Assembly: GCA_019914945.1 (NCBI GenBank)
Contig: CM034101.1
Span: 5,653,188 to 5,717,187 of the forward strand
Source: Typha latifolia
Lineage: Eukaryota; Streptophyta; Magnoliopsida; Poales; Typhaceae
Direction: 5' to 3'
DNA: 64,000 bases
A program made the position numbers and the translations under genes. Position 1 is the first letter of the stretch. Each line of letters opens with the position of its first letter. Shown piece by piece: positions 31,301 to 42,900 of this stretch. A model generated the notes under the pieces. That model ran no database searches. It had not been told where the DNA came from and saw nothing but the letters and a program-made list of their open reading frames with translations.

Positions 31301-34300
31301 TATTTAAAATATTATTAATAAGAAAATATTATTTTGACTATAAAATATGTAGGACTAAATTTAAAAAAAAGATAATATTAATAAAATAATATTTTATAAA
31401 ATTATAGTATATTTAAATTACATTGTATTGCATATTTATTTTCATAAAATTGCATTGCATATCAGTTTCCTTAACATTGCATTATATTGCATATTTATTT
31501 CCTAGCATTGTATTGCATTGCATATTTATTCTCTAACATTCATTGCATATTAATATTATTATTAAATATTATTTTAATTATATATACTTAAATATTAAAT
31601 ATAAATATTATAAAATTTTAATAATTTAGTATTTTAATGATATAATAAATTTTTTCTAAATTTATTATTGTTAACATAATTTTTATATATATTAATAACA
31701 TTAAAAATATAATGTTAATAAACTACTGTTTTATCGAATTAAAATTAACTCTTGGATAAAATAATATACTTACTACTTAACTAGGTGTTAACCGAATTAA
31801 AATTTTTTAAAATAATAAAATTATAAATTTGGGAAAAAATAATATAATATTATTAATAATCTCATATTTTAAGCTAAAATAAAAACATATAAAAGTGTAA
31901 ATATTTTAATATCATTAATAATCTAATTCTGCAAGGATTATTAATAAATATATGTTCCATGTAAAATAAAATTTTATTATTTGGACTATAAAATATAATA
32001 ATATTTAAATATTATAAAATATAATAATATTTAAAATATTTTTAATAATAAAATATTATTTTTGACTATAAAATATGTATGATTAAATGTAAAAAATATA
32101 AATATCAATAAACTAATATTTTATAAAATTAAAATATATTTAACATTATATATTTATCTCCGTATCATTATATTTAACCATTACATATCTATCTCTCTAG
32201 ATTGCATATATAATGACTTAGCATAGCATTACATATATAATGCGTACGTAAATCTAAGTTTATATACATATAATATATTAATTTATTTATCATATATTCC
32301 ATCAATCTACTTTAAATCAAATCGAAGGTATTTTAGTAATTCTTCCTTTTTTTACCTTTACTTTATATTATATCAAACATAATCATTATACCCTTATTCT
32401 AGAATACAAGTAAATATAGAAATAATTAATCATAAAATAAGACCATCATTTTAGGAATAATAAATTAGGTTTTGCTATTCTTATTCCTCCCTATTCTAGA
32501 TGTGAATAGGGCCTAAGAGACTATAACTTATTAATGAATTATACGATATTTATTCCTATTAATTGATGATAATTGAAGGAATATGAAATTACATATTACC
32601 TCTTTGTGGTTAGGCCTAAATTGACTTTACCCCTATAATTTTATTTATGTCACTTTACCCTCGTATGATTATACTTGAACTGAAACCATTATTTAATTTG
32701 TAAATTGAATTTGAAGATATTTATTAGAGACAAAGTTGTCAATTGGATAAGCATTTCAACGAATATAAAATAATATTGATTGGATTTTAGATAACAAAAG
32801 TATGACAAAAACATACATATGTTCAATAAATTTGTCATATATTTATCATCAAAAATCTTATTAGTATTATTTTAGATCTATTATAAAGTTTACCCAATCA
32901 TCTACAATTTTGTCTCTAATGAATATTTTCAAATTTAATTTGTAGAGTAATTAAATATAATAATAAAAATTATAGTTTTAGTTTAAATATAATTATAAAT
33001 GGATAAAATGACTTAAATAAAAATATAGAGGGGGTTAAAGTAAATTTATGCTTAACTATAGAGGGTAAATTGTAGTTTCCGAAAGGAATGCTCTCCAATT
33101 TGGATCAAAATTGAACAAAACTTCTAGTTTTGCTATACAAGCTTCTATATTTTCTATAGGTATTTTATTATTTAAAGTTCTACCGGCTGCAACTTTGGAT
33201 AGATTAAAGTTATCAAATTGTGTAAAATGTGGGGAACACTATTGTTGTGGCACCTATGTTTCAATATGTCTTTCTTGGATATACATGACTACTTTATATG
33301 CATCATAGATATGTCACAAACTTATCTTCTTACAAAGATTGAACTTAGGATGCAAATGGATGCTTAGAAATTAAAATGATACAAGATCAAACTCTTATTA
33401 TATCATGTGTGCTCAGGATTACCTTAAAGATCATACGAGAAACCATAAATCCTAAACCTAATAATAGATGAGATCTTTTGCCTGTCCTTAGTTTTTATGG
33501 TCATATTTTTAGTTTTGTTGGTGTAAGACATGAGAATAAGATACCACCAGTGTAGGGTAATGTTGACTTATCTTAAACTTCAGCTCAAAGTTTTCAGACC
33601 ATAGTTCCTTGAATATGGAAGTTTCTGTGATACAACAACGATTTTCTTATTATGTGTCAAAAGTCTTACCAAAATATGACATTAGCGATCGATCTTTCAC
33701 GTCAATCTTTAGACTGCGCGGTAATTATATGTAAGGGAGGGACTTGCAAAAAATAAGTGTGATGTTCGAATGTAAAGAACAACTTATGAAGGTTAAGAAA
33801 CAAAGCAATTCATATCATTCAACTTAAAGATGTGAAAATAGATTTCCTTTGCTTGTTGATTGCTACTTTGCTAGTTATGTCAAAACAACTTGTTGATGTA
33901 GTGATTCTTGGTGTATCAGGTTAGTGGAAAACGAATTGGAATTGTTGGCTTGGGAAGCATTGGATCTGAGATTGCGAAAAGGTTTGAGGCATTTGGCTGC
34001 ATTATCATGTACAATTCAAGATCACAGAAACCATCCGTCTTGTATAAATATTTCTCCGATGTTCGTGATCTTGCCGCCGAAAGCGATGTTCTGGTACTCT
34101 CTTGTTCTTTGACCACTAAAACTCACCACCTCATCAATCGGGACATCATGTTGGCACTGGGCAAGAATGGCATTCTTATTAATGTAGGGCGTGGAGCTCT
34201 TATCGATGAGAAGGAACTAGTTAGGTGTTTGATGGAAGGGGTGATTGGAGGTGCTGGTCTTGATGTGTTTGAAAATGAACCGCATGTCCCTGAGGAGCTA

Positions 34301-34441
34301 TTTCACATGGACAATGTTGTTCTATCAAATCATCATGCTGTTCTCACTCAAGAATCAATTCATGACTTATGTGAAGTGGTCGTCGGCAATTTGGAGGCTT
34401 TCTTCTCGAACAAAGAGTTGCTTACTCCAATTTCATTGTGA
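28344..34441 (+). CDS. HPR3: Hydroxypyruvate/hydroxyphenylpyruvate reductase, HPR3 type, paralog C
   Basis: Exons 28344-28787 and 33920-34441, phase-0 junction, 321 residues. The intron is 5.13 kb, fourteen times that of paralog B, and is filled with AT-rich tandem units and a MITE. Motifs: SAGVNHIDLD, Rossmann GIVGLGSIG, YNSR (NADPH-type), Arg239 (VGRGALID), Glu268 (FENEP) and His286. Like paralog B it lacks the proline before the catalytic histidine (SNH). Exon 1 is GC-rich, exon 2 is not. The frame is intact with canonical GT (after CCAAG) and AG (GTATCAG) splice sites, so it is probably functional, but splicing over such an intron needs RNA evidence. Closest to B; A is more distant. Confidence 0.86.
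29829..32210. repeat. Composite AT-rich tandem array in the HPR3-C intron
   Basis: Three long related units begin near 29829, 30848 and 31550. Each starts with TATTATTATTAAATATTATTT-like sequence and then follows the same order of landmarks: TCTCATGTTTTAAGCTAAAATAAAA, AAGTGTAAATA, ATATATGTTCC, TTGACTATAAAATATGTA. The units are separated by clusters of GCATTGCATATTTATCTCC. The spacing is about 1.0 kb then 0.7 kb. Flanking sequence around 29400-29520 and 32380-32520 (TTATTCTAGAATA, GAATAGGGCCTAAG) suggests the whole may lie within a larger DNA transposon. Confidence 0.65.
30535..30712. repeat. 42-bp tandem repeat, about four units
   Basis: Units start at 30541, 30583, 30625 and 30667 and are nearly identical: GCATTGTATTGTATTCCATA then GCATATTTATCTCCCTA. 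42 is a multiple of three, so both strands show a periodic 14-residue frame; these are not genes. Confidence 0.95.
32577..33085. repeat. MITE with long imperfect inverted repeats in the HPR3-C intron
   Basis: The left end (ATTACATATTACC, TTAGGCCTAAATTGACTTTACCCC, GTCACTTTACCC) is mirrored at the right (GGATAAAATGACTTAA, GGGGTTAAAGTAAATTTATGC, GAGGGTAAATTGTAG). The arms run about 80 bp. Confidence 0.6.
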
Positions 34442-36930
34442 AACAAGCACTAAAGTGCATTCCAACATTAAACTACATGCGCGGTGGTTATTAAGTTTGG
34501 GAATCTCTTTGAATAATAATTTGAAGTTATTATCTTTTAAAGTTGTTTTATGAAATTAATATAGTGACAATTCTAGTAATAAGATATACCATAGTTATCA
34601 TAATTAGGCCGGACCAATGAATTGACCGCCTAATCAGTTTGATTTTGTTATCAAACCAGATAAGCAATCGAATCGGTAAAAATTGACTAATCCCACGGTT
34701 GAATCAATGACTCATGCAACCTAGTTTTTTTTGGCGAGGCTTGGTCAATTTCTTCTACAAAATTACCAAACTGTTATGTATTCTAATGACATTTCAGTCC
34801 TGAAATTTAAAAAATGAGTAGTTTGTAACATATTTATATTTTAAAATTAAAATTTTTTATGCATATACCCTTAAAAGATGCTTATTGTTTTATGCCTCTA
34901 AAATTCATATTTATACGTATGTTGCTCAAAATGCATACTTTTTATATGTATAATTTTAAAAATCCTTATCATGAATACCTTGAAGTAAATTACCATTAAA
35001 ATTTGAATAATTTAAATGTAAAAGGATAAAATATTATTATTTTAGTTTCCAAGTATTTGTCTTAGTTAATGGTACTTTTTCTTTTTCTATAAATAACTTA
35101 ATTTGAAAATTAATCATGATGATATCTATATGGATAACATAGTTTGAGAGATATACATACAATTATATTACTTTTATAAATATATTTTATTTTTAGAATT
35201 ATTTAGAATTATCTATATATTATTTTAGAAAAAATAAGCGATCTGACCTATTGAACCAAACCTAGTGATTCATTCTCTAATTGGATTAATGTCTGGCCTG
35301 ATTTTGATAACAATGCTATATATACATTAAGATTACTTGTAATCAAAAAATTACTCATACTCTTTTAGAGAAAATGAGAACCGGTCCCTAGTTAAAGATA
35401 TATTAATAAAAGTTTAAGAAATACAAAGAAGAGAATTCTAAATTTATTTTTTATTTTTTTGGATAGAAACTCTCCCTACCATCAAGGAATTTTTTGATGC
35501 CAGCAATCAATTCTTCGCTCGTCTCCTAGAGAAAGTGTCTACTATTTCTTCCTTTCAAATCATCCACTAGATGATTGCAAACATTGAAATTAGATATTTT
35601 CTTAGTCTTGCACTAATATAGTCTTTAGGGAAAATTTACAATTTTGAGCAGAAAAAGTTAATGATGAAAAGCAAGAAATGACATTGTGAGAAGAGATGTG
35701 AGGCCGTTTCCCCATCAATTTCATAGAGATCACACTTTGTATCAATATTTATTCGCATTTGCTTGAAAGAGTCCTTGTTTGAAACTTATTTGTTTGTAGA
35801 TAACTATAAGAAAATTTTGACCTTTGAAGAGAAGGGATTGAGAGTTTCCGTATGGCTAAAGTAGAAATAGAACTCCATTAGTCAAGACATTGTAAAGAAA
35901 ATTATTGAGTTCTACAAGCAATTTGGTTTAACTTACTATTGATGCTGAGATTGAGTACCACTAAAATAGTTCAAAAGCAATGTGACTTTGAACAAAGATT
36001 GAGACATCAAGTGTGAACTCTACTATATCATACTAGAATATAGCTTTTATTTTAGTAGAAGAGATATCGAGTACTATTAAAACATATATGACATATCCCT
36101 TAATGTTATGCGCGTGTGCTAGTGACATGTGATTATACGAGTAGGATATCAAAATGACAATCAACATCCATAAATGACGGCATCATCATTATCAAATAAG
36201 CATAACAAAACATGTTGATAAATATAGTCATTATAATAATCTTAATAATATCAATTGTCATACAAAGTCATTATGTGCGACAATTTAGGCTAATTCTATT
36301 ATTTTATACATGATGTATATATTATGGTATATAAGCTAACGCAACATATAAGCACTAATAAATATAAAGAAAGATGGTTTAGGGATAATTCCTGGAGTAC
36401 CGTAATTTTCTACAATAACTCAATGAACTAATTTTTTTGGAACTCATGTTTACAATGTAAAGAACTAAGTTTGCAATGCTTACATTTTTGTCTCACTGTA
36501 TCAGCAACAAGTCACATGTATGCATTTGGAAATTGGGTTGGGGGTGGGGGGGAGCATTCCTTAGTCGATAAGGAACATATAATTATCTTGAGACTAATTA
36601 GGGCCGTGGTCATTTTTTTAGCCTTCTATTAATTTTCCCCCGGGCAGAGGGTCCTGCTGCTGTAAAGTAGTTTTTGTACAAGGATTTTATTGGTGACGCT
36701 TAAGATATTTATAGCTTTTCTAACTTTGTGATTCTTAAAATAAATTTCTTTTGTGTGTAAAGAAGAGAGTAGCGGAAGCCCAAGAGATTAGATTGTAGTC
36801 GTAACTTAATTAACACTATGAATCGGAATCAGAATCGGAATACATTATCACATCACTGTACTTATAAAAGTTAATAAAGTCGTCTGTTACCTCTTCGACT
36901 CCCTCCCATCTCACCAACCAGCAAAGGGCT
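34442..36930. other. Spacer between HPR3-C and URT1
   Basis: Holds the HPR3-C 3' UTR, an inverted-repeat element (34588-35320), about 1.5 kb of AT-rich DNA without a recognised gene, and the URT1 leader (CT-rich, about 36880-36930). Confidence 0.45.
34588..35320. repeat. Inverted-repeat DNA element downstream of HPR3-C
   Basis: The left end ACCATAGTTATCATAATTAG then GCCGGACC is mirrored by the right end GTCTGGCCTGATTTTGATAA then CAATGCTA, giving about 28-bp imperfect inverted repeats. The middle has no reading frame. Confidence 0.6.
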
Positions 36931-39900
36931 ATGGCGGACCGCGGCGGACCACGCCCCTCTTCTTCCTCTACTGCGCCTCCCGTCACCGCAAGTCAATTTG
37001 CCCTACCCTCGTCTCCCTCCTCTTCTTCTTTGGATGGAGGTTTCCTCCTCAAACTCCTCCAAAAGCCCTCCTCTCTCCCTTCTCACTACCAGAACCACCA
37101 GCTCCACCACGACGACCCCGCCGTCGCTGCCATGGGTCCAAGTCACTCCTTCTCTCCCAATGATTTCCCTCGCACTCTTTTTCCGCAACAGACCCAGTTC
37201 CCAGAATCCTCTCCCCACGTCTCTCCTCTCTTCTCCGCCCCACTAAACCCTCTTCTTTGGCCCCCTTTTGGATCCTCTGATCCCAGGGGACCCGGAAATC
37301 ACCACTTCTTCCCCTTAGACCACCAAAGGTTGGGGCTTTCGCCGGGAGGCGCCGACCCACTTGCTGTTTCCCCTCCAAGATGCGATCTTTATCGGAGTCC
37401 TGGGTGTAATCTTGGAAATCAGGGTGTTCGGGATCAAATTTCGTTGGGGAAGAAGGACTTCGGTGCTCGCGTGCGAGATGAGAGGAGTAGTTTGAGGCCC
37501 CCGCCTGGATTTGGGAAGTTGCAGCCTGGCAGTACACAAGAATTTGACAGGGGTTCTGGTCGAGGGAGTGTACCGGCTCAGCGATCTCAGGCAGCGGTGG
37601 AGCACGGGAGGCCGCCTGGTGCTGGAAGTAGGCCACGTGGATCCGGGCAATGGGTTGCTACTAGTGAGAGGCAAGAAGGGAGTATGAAGATGGGGAGCAG
37701 GGAAGAAAGCCAGAGAAGAGAGAATCTCCAGTCTCACTCTTACCAAGTACACACAATGCCGAATAGAGATGCTGGTTATCTCCATAGATCAGATCTTAAG
37801 AGTCCACCCATAGGTTCCCGTCTCCCTGTGGGAAACAGTCATTATCCTTCTGCTCAAGAGAAGTGTACTGAAGAATCTGAGGGGTTAGACTATATTGTCG
37901 AAGGAAACATATCTAGAGCACAAAGGTTGGTGAAGTCATACAAGAGTGAAATTGGTGTTGTTGCCTCTAGTATGGATAATTGCGGGGAAGAAGAGGGCTT
38001 AAGTGACAGGATAGCGGATGTTTTGTCCCATGGAGTTGATGATGAAGTAAAGAATGCCGTGACACGGGTCAGCAGTTCACGTGGTAAGGTAAACAAAATT
38101 TCCCTCAACATTCTTATAGAACACTGCATTTTTTGTTGCAACACCTGAATCTTCTTGTGGAAGAATTTGTAATTTTCTAGGTCTAAATGCACTGTTTAGG
38201 CATCATCTCTTATCTGACATTTTACTGTACTTTATACAATAAACTCTCCTGAAATAGTTCATAGTTTCCTCCTTTCCAGCCTCGTATTGGAGAGTGAAAA
38301 ATAACTTGGTCATGAAAATTGCTTAAATTTCTTGTTCTCTGGTAATCGAACAATTACAAGGTTGGTTTGTGATTAGCATTTTGTACTTTGCATCTTGAGT
38401 CTTTGATGTTGACCACAAGGTCTTATCAATGTGACACCACATATTGAGTGCTGTGAGATGTATGATGGGAGAAGCATAAAAACAATATAATCAATATTTC
38501 AAGTTTGACATAGATGGCCTAAGTTAAATTAAGAGCAGAAATTTAAAAAAAAAGTAGAAACGATAAAGAAAGGAACATATGATATATTGTTTCTGTAGGT
38601 AGAATAGATGCAATAAGCCAAAAAGAAGGAATATAGTATAATACTTATTGATTTCTTCAGCAAATAAATATTATAGCGAAGTTGAGAAACTAATAGAAAT
38701 CAAGGAGGTTCAGTAAGTGAAGAAGAGAACTATGTGGGAGCAGCAATTGTTCAATTAAATTAAGAATCCTCATTTGGTTAGATTTGGCTATACTGCCTTG
38801 AGTTCTCAACAATGCACTACTTGGAAGAAAAAGCCTGAGGTATATAGAGATGATGCATGTGATGCCCAAAGTTCCAAACTTATCAAACCAGGATTTTCTT
38901 CATGAGTTGAGCTTCTATGCTTTAAAAAACTGAAAAGTAATAGGTGGTAAATCCTTGAAAGCACTACTTGGAAGAAAAAGCCTGAGGTATATAGAGATGA
39001 TGCGTGTGATGCCCAAAGTTCCAAACTTATCAAACCAGGATTTTCTTCATGAGTTGAGCTTCTATGCTTTAAAAAACTGAAAAGTAATAGGTGGTAAATC
39101 CTTGAAAGCATATATAGGAAATGACAATATAAAGTGTAATGTAAAGAACATTTTGTCTTCCATTTTTTCATACGAATTAACTTGATGTGGAATTCAGCGG
39201 GAAGTGGAAAATAAATATAATGAATGCTTCTTTCATGGTGGTTTAAATTTAATAATATATTACAGTACCTTCTACTATGAGGAATCCAAACCCAAATAGT
39301 TGAGATTACTGCTTGGTTGTTGTAATAGTAGTAGTTGTAGACTTGTAATAGTTGTGTACCTTGTGGTGTAATTATTGTTGCTAGAAACTTTCAAAATTAC
39401 ATGTGCATTACCAATATATGTGAGATTCCTCCTCTTCTATATCTGTGCTTCTGAATCCCTCTTTCCAATGTGAACTGGTCTCCAGGACCTTTCGAGAGGA
39501 CATCATGTATCAAGTCAGCGAATGAGAATTCAGACAAGAACCAGGCAATGTCGCCGAGATATAGATGCATGGACAACTAGTTTCCTCTCCATTTTTGAAT
39601 CTTTAGTACCTGCGGAGGAGGAAATATCAAAGCAAAAGCAATTGCTACAGTCCTTGGGCAAGTTGATTAGTAAAGATTTGCCAAATGCTCAGCTCTTCCT
39701 CTATGGATCTTGTGCCAGTTCATTTGGCGTTTCAAATAGTGACATTGATGTCTGTCTTGCTATTGATGATACTCAGATAAGCAAGCCTGATATTCTGCTT
39801 AAACTGGCAGATATTTTACAGTATGGTAACTTTCAAAATGTTCAGGTAAATTAGATCTGCCTGACCTTTTATCTATTCTATAATACAATTCAAATGTTTT

Positions 39901-42900
39901 AAGTTTCATTATTCTGCACAAAATTCTCTGACTATGATTCTTCTCTCTTCCTCAAGTTGCTATAATGGCTGTCATCTTGCTGTTATAATCATTTTACTCT
40001 GTTCTTCCAAGTTGACTATTGTAGTATTAAGTATAATTCTCTTGCTTTTCTGAAGCTTTTTCAGTGAGTAACAGACTGAATAAATTAGTTGGAATTTTTC
40101 TAGCTGAACTGACTTTATCCACAATGTACTCTAGTGTTACTCATTGATAGAGTTTCAACTTTCAAGTATGGAGAAGAACTCAAAATGGAAACCTTCAAAA
40201 CCTAACTCCAAGACACAAAATATTATTTCAATCCAACTGCAGATATATAGAAGAAAATATATTCTAAATAATAATATAATTGACTAAATTACTCCATCTT
40301 AGCCTTGTTTTATTTGTAAAACTTTCCTCAGTCTTATCTTAGACAATAAGTTATATCTGTATAAGTATTGAAAGAAGAAAAATGGTTATGATGGGATATT
40401 GATTTGGTGTCTCTATTAGTGTCCTTGAGTCTGAGAACATATTCATCTAGTGGAAGTACCTAGAGTCGAAGATTCTCAAGCATACTTTTCATTACATGTT
40501 AATAGTTCAAAGGACATATCTACTGAGATCCTATTCGGAAAAAGCAGTAATTTCATCCACAAAAGTAGCAACATATTGAGGTATTGAAGACTAAGGATGG
40601 CCCAATGACCAAAGTTCAAGTTTAAATTACTGATTCACATGGATGCAGTTCTGAACAATTCAAGTTGTCTTGTGTATCATCATTGAATCATGGAAGTTGA
40701 TGGAATTATTGTTGAGGGTGATGTTGTTCCTGATTGAGCTAGCTGTTCTCTAGGTGTCACTTCCCTGAGCTACATCATCAACTCTTATGTACTTTTGATC
40801 CTAGATGAGAGATGAGTTTCTCAAAGAAAAAGCAAATTAATGAAATTTAGAGCAATGATCTAACAATATGGGTGATTAATGCAGTTTAGAGATGCAAACT
40901 AACATTATCAAGTTTGCCTTGCTGAAAGCCTAGGACCACAACCTTTCCTCGTTCAGAGTTGACTCTGACTCCCTCAATCTAATCAAAGTTCTAGCTTCAC
41001 AGTTCACAACAACTACACCAGTGGAGATGGTGCCACACCATTTTGGATATTTTTCATTTATTTACTTCCTTCACTTCTATATCCTTCTCACTGCCTTAGT
41101 GAGGTTAACCAAGCTGCTAATAGGTTAGCCCACTTAGGGCAGGAGTAGGATTTTTTTCTCTACTTGGGTGAAGTCTATTCCACTAGAGGTGCGAGCCTTC
41201 ATATATAGGGATACCCTGAGTATCTATCTGGATACTTGAGGTATTTTTGTGCCCTTATTGTAGTAATTTTATTACCTTTTTAACCAAAAAAACCTAAAAT
41301 TATGGGTTATTTTACTTCTCTATGGTTTTGTATTAGTTATCAACTTATCATCTATTTCTTGTGTGAGATTTGGTGTTCTATTTGAGTTGTTTTGAAATTT
41401 TCAGAACCTGATATTCCAGGGGGTCCAGTAAGTTTTGTTGAAAGTGACTATCATAAATTTTTGGAATTTGCTAGTTGTGTTTTATGTAGATGTATGTGGG
41501 ATATCTAAGTTTTTTCTTTTCCTGGAAAGTATGTGAGTGTTTTTTTCATAGATCATGAGCTTATAGGTTAATCAAAGGCTAGACATAGGGGCTAATTCTC
41601 TTCGATACAATAGTTGGACATTGTAGCCAAACCAAACTCAAGGAAACAGGCCATAGTGGGCCAGACCATGGACCACCACAAGACTATGCGAGCACACATG
41701 GGCGCATTTGAATTTCTTCCACAAAGAAATTCAGCTAACGCGTTCATCAGCACTTGACCACATGACCTCCTTTCCAGGGGGTGGTGTGGAAAGTTTGTTG
41801 CTGACTTTTAGAACTGTTGTAAGAAGAAAAAAGTTTTAGGATAATATACTACAGAAGAGAAGGGGAAAATATGGAGAATAACCAAACCATCAGTTCTTGT
41901 TCTTCTGAAAGATTGTAACCACTGTAGTCTATACCTGATTTACATAAGTATGCTTGCTAATGTTTGATTAATTTGGCCATTACCTCTTTAGCATCTTCTC
42001 TTACAATGTTCCTCCATGGATTTACATCATTTTCTCAACCCGCCTCAAGAACTCATTAGAATTGTTAATACAAAGTTTTTCAACATAACTACAACCAAAG
42101 ACATGCTATTGATCCTTGCAGATCAGTTTCTGGCAAAAAGTTGTATGGCTTGATGTCCTGGATTGTTGCAATTGCATGTTACAAAGCTATGCTTTGCACT
42201 GTCATTACATTTAGTAGTCTCATATGCGCACTTGCCTTGAGCTACCTGCCTGTTCGCATGGCTACCCATAATTATCGCGCCTTTCCACATTTGATTTTAT
42301 GGAGCACATGGTATAATTATGAAAATAAGCCCATGTTATTATTTATAATCTCTTTTTTCCTCTTTTTCTATCCGATGTCTTCCTCTGCATCAGTGGAGTT
42401 CTCGGTCTCTTTTTACCTTGTACTTAGCAATAAACTATAATTTTCTAGCATGTCATACTTTGTGCTATCTTTAATTCATAAATTCTTAGAAGTTAAAATA
42501 TCTGATATCTGTAAAATTTGAGACAAGAAATATCTGAAATCTGTAAAATTTGAGACAAGAAATATTATTCATTTGTTATCTGTGTGATTACCAATTATTC
42601 TAAGATATATGCTTGCATAGGTATTATTTGAATGATGGTAATTAATTCACTAATCCTTGTGGTATTATTCTACCAGGCACTGACTCGTGCTAGAGTTCCT
42701 ATAGTGAAGCTGATGGATCCAGTTACTGGTCTATCTTGTGACATTTGCATTAATAATCTTTTAGCGGTTGCTAACACAAAACTTCTGAGGGATTATGCAA
42801 AAATAGACAGGAGATTACGGCAGTTGGCTTTTATTGTGAAGCATTGGGCCAAATCTAGGCGTGTCAATGAAACATATCAAGGAACACTATCTAGTTATGC

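Noticed and set aside
33111..33308. 65-codon frame in the HPR3-C intron
   Set aside because: No recognisable domain and located within an intron full of repeats; possibly a transposon scrap but not identifiable.
36997..37785. Long open frames in other phases and on the minus strand over URT1 exon 1
   Set aside because: They are shadows of a GC- and Ser/Pro-rich exon; the URT1 frame joins the catalytic exons in phase.
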